Assembly: GCA_963921935.1 (NCBI GenBank) | Contig: OY998175.1 | Coordinates: 224,642,517-224,706,516 of the forward strand | Origin: Galeruca laticollis | Taxonomy: Eukaryota > Arthropoda > Insecta > Coleoptera > Chrysomelidae | Direction of reading: 5' to 3' | DNA length: 64,000 nucleotides | In this document: piece after piece, positions 21,242 to 30,371 of the stretch | Numbering within the stretch: the stretch's first letter is position 1 | How the letters are laid out: every line of letters begins with the position of its first letter | Program-made: the position numbers and the translations under genes | The notes under the pieces: model-generated | The model's database searches: none | Told to the model about the DNA's origin: nothing | The model's input: only the letters and a program-made list of their open reading frames with translations

Positions 21242-23441
21242 AACTGGTCATCTAGTTTTGTAAATATATTGAAATAAATAAACATAATAAAAAGGTCTTA
21301 TTGTAACGGAAGGAGTGTCAGTAGACACAACCATTAGAATAAACTCAATAATAAGTCAAATATTAAAATATAAAAAGATTGAAATATGAATAAATCGGGT
21401 GAAATATTGATGTGAATGTTTTAAAAAGGGATGAAGAATAAAAATTCCAACACTATATTAGTTAAATAGATAGTAAATATTACCTGTACCAGTAATTCTG
21501 ATTGGTTGTCAAAGTCACGGAATTCCGTATTACACTGAACACAGCCATAGCAATTTCTGCAGGACGAAATATCATATAATAGCTTGAAACCTAAATTTAG
21601 AGAAAAGAATAATCAGTTTAACAATAACTTAACATTGTCTACATAATTTTTTTAGTAGTAGCAAAGATTTAGAATACCATGTTTCATTCATTAATTGCAA
21701 AGGGTTGAAACTAGATGGAAAAGATAGTTGGAACACAGCCCAAATGTATAAAAAGGAAATGAATATTTACAAGAAGTAATGCCTGATAGGGAATTTTCAT
21801 TACCAACTTAAAATCATTGCTTATTGATTATATATATGAAATTTAATTACAAAAACAAAAATAATCAGGAGTTTATGTATAATAACTATAAAACAGGACT
21901 CAAACTAAAATAGAATCAATTACATATAGGTTAATTAATAATATAGGTTGTAAAATTTGTAAAAATAAACATTTCTCAAATTAGCTAAATAACATGAATA
22001 TATAAAAATTGACTATTGTACGAGGAAAAGAGGACTTAATTAAAATTCCTTAATACAATAGAAATCTAAATGAATCAGTGTTATTACCCTCCAGGACAAT
22101 AAATTTATGTTTTTCAAAATAGTAACTAAAAGACTGGATAATAACAATTTTAGTGATAAAAAAACAAATAAGTGAGCTATGGACTAGGGAAGCCGAAAGA
22201 CTTGTTTATTTTGAAAACAAAAGAGGTGGATTTATGATGGTGATAGAGGATGCGTCGTTAAAAGATTGCTCTCTGTATAGAATTGTTTAAAAGTGTTTAA
22301 AAGTTAAAATTCTAAAAAAAAGTTAAATCAAACTAATCATAGGAGTATTCAATCCTGTGTAAGGAGTGAATAGTGCAGTAGGAGCGTGTCTCTTATGAGA
22401 TATCTGCAAGATTTGGAGATGCGAGTGCAGCCGGCAGTGATAGCAAAAATAAGGTCTGTGTATTTTGCTTAAACTTATTTGGAATTCCAATTAACATTTT
22501 CAAAGTGTACACTCAAATCTTTAGTTGAACATTCGAATTACATAACGCATGAAAAGGCCAAAAACAATAAAATATGATGCATCATAAATTTATCTATAGA
22601 GAATTATATCTTCAATATCTGTAAAATTGGTGTACTCACCGTTTGTAAATTTAGCTACTTGAAATATTACGTGCATCATGTATGTTATATTAAATCTTAA
22701 ATCTTCCTTCCAGCTATTGCATGTATAACTTTAAACTATCACTTTCTTGACCTTTAAACACACACATATATAGTTTATAAATTATCACTTATATGTAATT
22801 GATTATAGAAACTTGATAATTTTAACAAAATTTTTTATCACAAGCACGCTAGCGTCGTGTTGACTGTGAAACGTTGTTTATGGGAGGAAAACCTCCTTCT
22901 TTCATGTATATTGTAGTAGCACATGCGTTTGGAGATTTAGCACCGACGCAGTAGTGGGAACATTTTGTTATAGAGAATACATGTATGATATAGGGTGGCA
23001 CAATTCCATAAGAATAAATGTACAAAGCAAAGTAATAGTTTCAAAAATATTTTATTATGTTCCAATCAGGTTAAAAATTTTCAAATTATTTTATTAAACA
23101 ACTTTACATATATGTGTTGATTTTTTTTTATTCTCACATCCATGATTAAATTATCAATATCATTGTTGTCGTATTTCAATCGTTTTATTCAACAGATATT
23201 GTTTCTTTCAGAGGTTGTAAGTTAAAGGTAAGATTAAGAATATATTTCCTCAATCTTTGATTATTATCTCCAGAACTCAAAGGGAGGATTCTCATGCTTC
23301 CGACTAATTAAATAAACATTATAAATAAATATATAATTGAAAAATTTTGAGCTAGTCAATCAAGGGAATACGTATTAAATGGCGCCCATAAATAAACTTA
23401 AATAAACTAAATAAATTTATAAAAAGTATAAAATTAATAAT
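21238..23441 (+). repeat. 5' LTR
   Basis: About 2204 bp, AT-rich, no coding capacity. Its boundaries are set by comparison with the copy at 26075-28285. It does not start with TG or end with CA. The interior begins at about 23443 with TTGTCGGCCCAACGGTGGGG, a candidate primer-binding site whose tRNA I cannot name. Confidence 0.85.
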
Positions 23442-23512
23442 AAATTGTCGGCCCAACGGTGGGGCAAATATGAATAATTGAATTGCTTTAATTAATAACA
23501 AACAAAAAAATC

Positions 23513-24085
23513 ATGGACAAGAATATGGTATTGAGAGATGGAAAGCAGGTTGGAAACGATAGCGGATCAGAAGAGGAGAGAAAAGAAAGGAGACATGGAA
23601 TGGGAGATTTCCAGGTCCAATATTTGATACAGGGACAGCAATCAGAAGGAGATGCTCCTGAAGAAAGTACGACAGGAGACGAAGAAGATGTGGAACAAGA
23701 AGATAGAAGACAAGACAGCAAGAAAACACAGGCAGGAACAAGTACAAGTAGGGATGATTCAATGATGGTCATGATGCAACAATTATTTGCTGATATGAAG
23801 GGAGATATGAACAATATGAAGAAAGAGTTGAAAGGAGATATCAACACAGTAAGTGGAAACATGGAAAATATGAGGGGAGACATGAACAAAATGGATGGAA
23901 ACATGAACAGAATGGAGCAAAATTTGAAGAAAATATAAATAGAATAGAGGGGAGCCTGAACGAGAAGATGGATAAAATGAATGGAAACATGAATAAATTG
24001 GAAAAGAAGATAGAAGCGGTGAAAGCTGAAAGTATTCAAGAATTCAGGAAACTTCGGGAAGAAAATGAAGAAAGCAGATAGAGAA
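23513..24085 (+). pseudogene. Gag-like coiled-coil protein
   Basis: A 141-residue frame (23513-23935) starts MDKNMVLRDGKQ, has an acidic low-complexity middle, then a repeated heptad pattern (MNNMKKELKGDINTVSGNME, MRGDMNKMDGNMNRMEQ). The same pattern continues in another frame to about 24085 (NGNMNKLEKKIEAVKAES). This matches the N-terminal coiled-coil of gag proteins in some insect gypsy elements. The frame change near 23930 and the absence of capsid and knuckles show it is a remnant. Confidence 0.6.
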
Positions 24086-24146
24086 GGTGAAATAAGACAT
24101 TGGGAATCAAAACAAACATCTGAGGATAGAAATCCAAGAAAATGGT

Positions 24147-24680
24147 ATGAAAATTCCAGAAAACATAGAAAAGATCATAGTAGAAGAAGTATCAGAATTT
24201 AGAAGAGATGTAGAAAAAGTAGGAAGACCTGAAAGAATAATACTCGACCATGCTACATACTTTGAAAGTATAAAATTAAAACAATATTGTGACAAGGAAC
24301 AAATAGAATTACAATTTATTAGTATTAGAAGACCTAGCTCCAATCCAGCAGAGAGATATATAAAAGAAATTTTGAAATATTTAAGAATACTTTGCCAAGG
24401 GTTACATATTCGATGGGATGAAAACATGGATAAAATTGAAGAATTTATCAATAATTTACCACATGGAGTAACAGGTGAAAGTCCAATTTATTTGATGAAA
24501 GGTATTCAACCGAAACGAAACTGGATTGTGAATAGAGATACTACCCTAGAAGAGATATTAGAAAAGGTAAATATAAGAATCAGGAGGAATGCTGAGAAAT
24601 ATATTCGGGATCGGAACAAGAAGATCAAGAAGATAACACGATTTAACAAAGGAGAATTGGTTATAATCAAAGCACTATAA
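24147..24680 (+). pseudogene. Integrase fragment of the LTR element
   Basis: 177 residues. RPERIILDHATYFESIKLKQ fits the second catalytic aspartate region of LTR-element integrases, and FISIRRPSSNPAERYIKEIL contains the catalytic glutamate (NPAER). The tail (RDRNKKIKKITRFNKGELVI) is a basic integrase C-terminus. The first aspartate and zinc-binding part are absent, so the fragment starts inside the core. It follows the gag remnant with no pol in between, which marks a deletion of several kb near 24090-24140. Confidence 0.75.
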
Positions 24681-24689
24681 ACATCTAAT

Positions 24690-26074
24690 AAAGCAGAAGA
24701 CCAATGTATTAAATTGCAATTGCCATTCGAGGGACCTTATGAGGTATTAACTGAAAATGCACAGAACAGTTATAAATTGGTATACCCGGGAACAAACATG
24801 GTCAGGGGTGTTTTTAACATTGAGTAAATTTATTAATATAACTCTCAATAAAAGATACAAGAATGAAATAAGAAAAAGAGGAATAGATAATATTATGTTA
24901 CTTACTTGTAAATAAATAGTAGTATTACAGGTAGATGTAATGGTTCCAATGTTCTGCATAAGTAGCACTTCCATGTAACATAAAATATTAGATACTAGGT
25001 AGATATAAGGCTTTCATTTTTTTCATATGTAGGATACATATAGATGGTTTCCATTATCATAGTTAAGAATCTAAAAAGAAAAAAATATTAATAAAAAGCT
25101 AATAGATGATTTTAAGTAAAAGTAGGATAATTTCACATTTAAATCATGAGGAAAGCTAGAGTAGCTATATAAATAAAAACCCAAACAAATAGATACACAA
25201 TCTGTTATAAATAAATATATAATACCAAAGGCAGACAGAAATAAAAGCGACAATATAATGTTAAGAAATTTTGTGAGAATTTATTAGGTAGAGGGGATAA
25301 GAAACAGAATTCACATTTATTAATAAGAACAGGTAGGATTTAGGAAGGACAAGCTCGTTATCAATTGAATAACATAGTAAAAGAGGTGGAAAGGAAAGAA
25401 AGTTTCAAATCAAGATATAGAATTGGAGATATTCATGTCAAATAAATTTTTATAGGAATTATGGAGATAAGTAACAATTAAATATGGAAGCAAAAATTTA
25501 TATAAATATGATATGATTAATTATTATGAGATAGGGAGAAATGAAATATATATAAAGTAGAATGTAATTAATATATTGAGGAAATGAAGTTGATGAGTTA
25601 TAATTAAGAATTATGCAAATAAATATAAATAGGGATAGTAAGCAAAGAAAAAGGTTAGACTATAGGAGCAATTATATTGACATGAATAAGGGTTGAAAAT
25701 AAGATATGAATAAAATAATAAAGATTCTACGGTGTGAATAAATGAATAATAATTGGAATAGGAATTGAAGTAAAACAATAATATAGAATGGTATACTAAG
25801 AGTAAACAAAGATATATAAGATGTTTGAAACGAGAATGATTTGTCTCATATTTGTAAAAATATTTAGAATAGGATAGGATAGAATTAGATAATGGAAACT
25901 AAGTCTAAGATAGAAATAGTGAAAACTTAAATATAGGATTCTTCAAATTCAATTTCTGTTAAAAAAAAGGGTAATGAATTAAGTAGAATATAATTATTAG
26001 CCTGAATGTTGAAATTGGAATTTTAAAAAGGCAACTTGAAAGCTTCCTTTTTTGAAAATTTAAATTTGAGGGGA
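24690..26074 (+). other. Non-coding 3' interior of the LTR element
   Basis: 1.4 kb of very AT-rich sequence with no frame over about 75 codons that looks coding. At this position many insect gypsy elements carry env, but I see no signal peptide, fusion motif or transmembrane segment that would support one. A purine-rich tract at about 26064-26074 ends the region. Confidence 0.5.
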
Positions 26075-28279
26075 GTTGAACTAGTCATCTATTTTTGTAA
26101 ATATATTGAAATAAATAAACATAATAAAAAGGTCTTATTGTAACGGAAGGAGTGTCAGTAGACACAACCATTAGAATAAACTCAATAATAAGTCAAATAT
26201 TAAAATATAAAAAGATTGAAATATGAATAAATCGGGTGAAATATTGATGTGAATGTTTTAAAAAGGGATGAAGAATAAAAATTCCAACACTATATTAGTT
26301 AAATAGATAGTAAATATTACCTGTACCAGTAATTCTGATTGGTTGTCAAAGTCACGGAATTCCGTATTACACTGAACACAGCCATAGCAATTTCTGCAGG
26401 ACGAAATGTCATATAATAGCTTGAAACCTAAATTTAGAGAAAAGAATAATCAGTTTAACAATAACTTAACATTGTTTACATAATTTTTTTAGTAGTAGCA
26501 AAGATTTAGAATACCATGTTTCATTCATTAATTGCAAAGGGTTGAAACTAGATGGAAAAGATAGTTGGAACACAGCCCAAATGTATAAAAAGGAAATGAA
26601 TATTTACAAGAAGTAATGCCTGCTAGGGAATTTTCATTACCAACTTAAAATCATTGCTTATTGATTATATATATGAAATTTAATTACAAAAACAAAAATA
26701 ATCAGGAGTTTATGTATAATAACTATAAAACAGGACTCAAACTAAAATAGAATCAATTACATATAGGTTAATTAATAATATAGGTTGTAAAATTTGTAAA
26801 AATAAACATTTCTCAAATTAGCTAAATAACATGAATATATAAAAATTGACTATTGTACGAGGAAAAGAGGACTTAATTAAAATTCCTTAATACAATAGAA
26901 ATCTAAATGAATCAGTGTTATTACCCTCCAGGACAATAAATTTATGTAGTAAATAATAATAAATAGTAACTAAAAGACTGGATAATAACAATTTTATTGA
27001 TAAAAAAACAAATAAGTGAGCTATGGACTAGGGAAGCCGAAAGACTTGTTGATTTTGAAAACAAAAGAGGTGGATTTATGATGGTGATAGAGGATGCGTC
27101 GTTAAAAGATTGCTCTCTGTATAAAATTGTTTAAAAGTGTTTAAAAGTTAAAATTCTAAAAAAAAGTTGAATCAAACTAATCATAGGAGTATTCAATCCT
27201 GTGTAAGGAGTGAATAGTGCAGTAGGAGCGTGTCTCTTATGAGATATCTGCAAGTTTTGGAGATGCGAGTGCAGCCGGCAGTGATAGCAAAAATAAGGTC
27301 TGTGTATTTTGCTTAAACTTATTTGGAATTCCAATTAACATTTTCAAAGTGTACACTCAAATTTTTAGATGAACATTCGAATTACATAACGCATAAAATG
27401 GCCAAAAACAATAAAATATGATGCATCATAAATTTATCTATAGAGAATTATATCTTTATTATCTGTAAAATTAGTGTACTCACCGTTTGTAAATTTAGCT
27501 ACTTGAAATATTACGTGCATCATGTATGTTATATTAAATCTCAAATCTTCCTTCCAGCTATTGCATGTATAACTTTAAACTATCACTTTCTTGACCTTTA
27601 AACACACACATATATAGTTTATAAATTATCACTTATATGTAATTGATTATAGAAACTTGATAATTTTAACAAAATTTTTTATCACAAGCACGCTAGCGTC
27701 GTGTTGACTGTGAAACGTTGTTTATGGGAGGAAAACCTCCTTCTTTCATGTATATTGTAGTAGCGCATGCGTTTGGAGATTTAGCGCCGACGCAGTAGTG
27801 GGAACATTTTGTTATAGAGAATACATGTATGATATAGGGTGGTACAATTCCATAAGAATAAATGTACAAAGCAAAGTAATAGTTTCAAAAATATTTTATT
27901 ATGTTCCAATCAGGTTAAAAATTTTCAAATTATGTTATTAAACAGCTTTACATATATGTGTTGATTTTTTTTTATTCTCACATCCATGATTAAATTATCA
28001 ATATCATTGTTGTCGTATTTCAATCGTTTTATTTAACAGATATTGTTTCTTTCAGAGGTTGTAAGTTGAAGGTAAGATTAAGAATATATTTCCTCAATCT
28101 TTGATTATTATCTCCAGAACTCAAAGGGAGGATTCTCATGCTTCCAACTAATTAAACAAACATTATAAATAAATAATTAATTGAAAAATTTTGAGCTAGT
28201 CAATCAAGGGAATAAGTATTAAATGGCGCCCATAAATAAACTTAAATAAACTAAATAAAATTATAAAAAGTATAAAATT

Positions 28280-28285
<6 letters not shown>
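26075..28285 (+). repeat. 3' LTR
   Basis: Second copy of the 2.2-kb terminal repeat. The largest difference from the 5' copy is a short block near 26945-26965. Otherwise single-base changes are scattered, e.g. AGCGCATGC here versus AGCACATGC at about 22919. Confidence 0.85.

Positions 28286-28350
<65 letters not shown>
28286..28350. repeat. (TA)n microsatellite, right of LTR element
   Basis: About 65 bp of TA joining the 3' LTR to Penelope sequence. The open frames that run through it are artefacts. Confidence 0.95.
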
Positions 28351-28353
<3 letters not shown>

Positions 28354-28620
28354 TTGACGTTACTTTCTGTTTTAAAAGAAATTGTTGTATTTGTTGCAAA
28401 AGATATTATCTTCAAAATATTATTAGAAATATTTCCTGCATATGTGATGGTTTTATAAGTTTTCATTCCATCAGTTTGTTTAGGATATATTAGTTGTAAT
28501 GCCAGTTTTCCTCTTTTTTATGCATTAGCTTATTTATCATATGTAATGGATAACCGTTGGATGTTGCTATTTGTCTAATTGTATTTATCTCTCTATAAAA
28601 ATTCATTTGTTCATAGGAAC
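28351..28620 (-). pseudogene. Penelope-like element, linker region (left arm, continued)
   Basis: The minus strand reads MKTYKTITYAGNISNNILKI, corresponding to IKTYKTITYAGNISNNISKI of the right-hand copy at 42620-42680. Further upstream the frames hold NTIRQIATSNGYP, the linker that separates reverse transcriptase from nuclease in this family. The fragment ends at the Polinton target duplication. Reverse transcriptase itself is absent. Confidence 0.8.
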
Positions 28621-28626
28621 CTAACC
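28621..28626. repeat. Polinton target-site duplication, left
   Basis: CTAACC immediately before the left terminus AGTAGATATC. An identical CTAACC follows the right terminus at 42544-42549. Six-base duplications are the rule for Polinton/Maverick elements. Confidence 0.9.
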
Positions 28627-29378
28627 AGTAGATATCTAGTGGCGGTTCAACATCACAACTTCGAAAAACATCCGCTAGTTGGCGCTCTGGTCGGCCGTGA
28701 CGTAACAGCGTGTATTGTATTTCATCTATCTTCGTCGTCCATCTTGTGTTCTGTGACGTATATCGCTATGTATTGTGTGTCGTCTATGTTCTGTGTGTGT
28801 GTGACGTAAGCAGTAAATTCATACGATTAACTAAATTAGAAAAAAAAGTTCTACCACGACGGGGAATCGATCCGTCTACCTACTACATCATAGTCATGTA
28901 CCTTATATGTTACACCACGGAGACCATTCTAATAATTGTAATATAAATGAATTTAATCAAAAATTTACGATTCTAACAAAAAAGTCTCATAAGAGCGTTA
29001 CACACAATAAATATTCCATTGTATAGAAGAGACACAAAAAAGAAGTTAGAAAGATTATTAAAAAGAAAACCCCTACACAATAGAAAAAAAAATTCTCACG
29101 ACGGGGAATCGATCCGACTACCTCCTAAATCTTAGTCATGTACGTTATATGTTACACCACGGGGACCATTCTAATAATTGTAATATAAATGAATTTAATC
29201 AAAAATTTACGATTCTAACAAAAAAGTCGCATAAGAGCGTTACACACAATAAATATTCAATTGTATAGAAGAGACATAAAAAAGAAGTTAAAAAGATTAT
29301 TAAAAAGAAAACCCCTACAACAATTCGATCCAAGAGTTCAATGAACTCATCAAACTCGCGATGAAAGTTAAACCACAC
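28627..29378 (+). repeat. Polinton left terminal inverted repeat
   Basis: 752 bp matching the reverse complement of 41789-42543 with few differences. The inner boundary follows AACTCATCAAACTCGCGATG and ends at AAACCACAC. It contains a direct duplication of a 243-bp unit (starting near 28854 and 29097), each unit holding the B-box-like GGATCGATTCC on the minus strand. Confidence 0.9.
28838..29325 (+). repeat. Two tandem 243-bp units inside the left TIR
   Basis: Both units run from a poly-A/poly-G-containing start through GACGGGGAATCGATCCG, TTACACCACGG, TGTAATATAAATGAATTTAA and AGAAAACCCCTACA. The equivalent pair occurs in the right TIR at about 41860-42330. Each unit includes a 70-72-nt tRNA-like segment (see findings). 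Confidence 0.85.
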
Positions 29379-29831
29379 GTATAATATCAGTAGAAATATT
29401 CATTGTATTAATTGGAATTTATTGAAAAATAAACATATACAATTACCTAGTTTGAAAAACTTGTTTTGCAGCATATTTAATATCAATTGTGATTAAGTAA
29501 TATCTGATATACGATAGCAAATGTTTCATACCGCAATTACCTAGTTTAAAAACCTTGTTTTGTTAAAAATTGGATTTCATATGCAGTTACTATTCAAGGT
29601 GATAGATTTGTTGTTAGTGAAAGTGGAAAACAAGTTATCCTATAACATTCTTATGACACACCTAGACAAATTTTATAGTTTATGAGGAAGGGAGTAAAAC
29701 ATATATAATACATTGAACTTTAGGGAGTCTTGGTAATAACATTCCAACAGTTAGTTGACAACAATACCATCAACAGTAAATATTCATATAAGAGCTGCTT
29801 CTGGTGAGAGATCTCTATAACCAAAAACAAA
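29379..29831 (+). promoter_or_regulatory. Polinton left leader region with direct repeats
   Basis: AT-rich 450 bp between the TIR and the first gene. AATTACCTAGTTTGAAAAAC (29450 onward) recurs as AATTACCTAGTTTAAAAACC about 85 bp later, both followed by TTGTTTTG. The region would contain the promoter of the rightward genes. No specific promoter element could be assigned. Confidence 0.4.
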
Positions 29832-29907
29832 GTAAGTTTTGTAATATACTGTTCATAATAGAACGTAAATATATTTGTAAAACAACAATCTCTTGTTTTT
29901 ATTACAG
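29832..29907 (+). other. Probable 5'-UTR intron
   Basis: GTAAGTTTTG at 29832 fits a splice donor and TTTTTATTACAG ending at 29907 fits an acceptor, placed directly before the ATG at 29908. A 76-bp intron is a normal insect size. It suggests the element's transcripts are spliced in the host nucleus. Confidence 0.5.
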
Positions 29908-30225
29908 ATGAGTTTTTTAGATAAACTAAATAATATTTCTACTTCTACAGCTGCAAAGAAATCTATAATAAAATTAGAAGATCTACCACTTAATATTCCA
30001 CATAAAATACGTGGAGTACGAATAACAAAATCAAAATTTGGTGACTCTGTATTAGTAGAATTAGATGAACAGGTAACGTTTCTACCTCAAAGAGTTACAG
30101 AAACATTTAGAGAACACGTTGAAGAATTGAATAAGGGAAAATACTCTCTAATTTTTATTGGCATTACCGAAACTTCCAATAACTACAACCCCATAACTCT
30201 TTTTAAAATTGAAGAAAACCATTAA
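29908..30225 (+). CDS. Small protein, possible OB-fold DNA-binding protein
   Basis: 105 residues from MSFLDKLNNISTST. The core KIRGVRITKSKFGDSVLVEL, then EQVTFLPQRVTETFREHVEE and YSLIFIGITET alternates beta-strand-like segments, as in small OB-fold single-strand DNA-binding proteins, and such a protein beside a protein-primed polymerase would make sense. I do not recognise the family with certainty. ATG at 29908 is preferred over the earlier in-frame ATG at 29893 because it follows a good splice acceptor. It is the first gene inside the left TIR, with no frame break seen. Confidence 0.6.
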   Translation: MSFLDKLNNISTSTAAKKSIIKLEDLPLNIPHKIRGVRITKSKFGDSVLVELDEQVTFLPQRVTETFREHVEELNKGKYSLIFIGITETSNNYNPITLFKIEENH

Positions 30226-30371
30226 AGGTAACATTTTTGTGAATCTTATATATTTACACATATTAAAAATATTTTTTACATTTCAGCAAACCATTAGAAG
30301 AAGAAGAACAACAACATCCGTTTCCACCACAATCATCAGAGTGAGTACATTTCATACTAATAATTTAAAAA

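Larger units (their letters stand above)
21238..28285 (+). mobile_element. LTR retrotransposon with 2.2-kb LTRs, internally deleted
   Basis: Two direct repeats, 21238-23441 and 26075-28285, begin GTTGAACT and end AAATTAATAAT and differ at only some tens of positions by eye. The 2.6-kb interior has a gag-like coiled-coil frame and an integrase fragment but no protease, reverse transcriptase or RNase H. A purine-rich tract (TTTGAGGGGAG) precedes the 3' LTR. The element lies in a TA run inside a Penelope fragment. Its LTRs make up more than 60% of its length, which is unusual. Confidence 0.85.

Noticed and set aside
23488..24039. 183-codon hydrophobic minus-strand frame that looks like a membrane protein
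   Set aside because: It is the antisense of a Glu/Lys/Met-rich coiled-coil gag frame; the reverse complement of such codons automatically gives Phe/Ile/Ser-rich sequence.
24690..26074. env gene of the long-LTR retrotransposon
   Set aside because: Position is right but no signal peptide, cleavage site, fusion peptide or transmembrane segment is readable.
28196..28466. Minus-strand frames with long Tyr-Ile repeats
   Set aside because: They run through a (TA)n microsatellite. Only the Penelope part beyond the repeat is meaningful.
28854..28925. Functional tRNA gene
   Set aside because: B-box-like and A-box-like motifs are present, but the acceptor and anticodon stems do not pair, so it is kept only as a tRNA-like finding.
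29832..30340. Coding intron joining the 105-aa frame to an exon at 30287-30340
   Set aside because: Splice-like sites exist, but the 105-residue frame ends in a stop before the donor, so the downstream exon would be untranslated.
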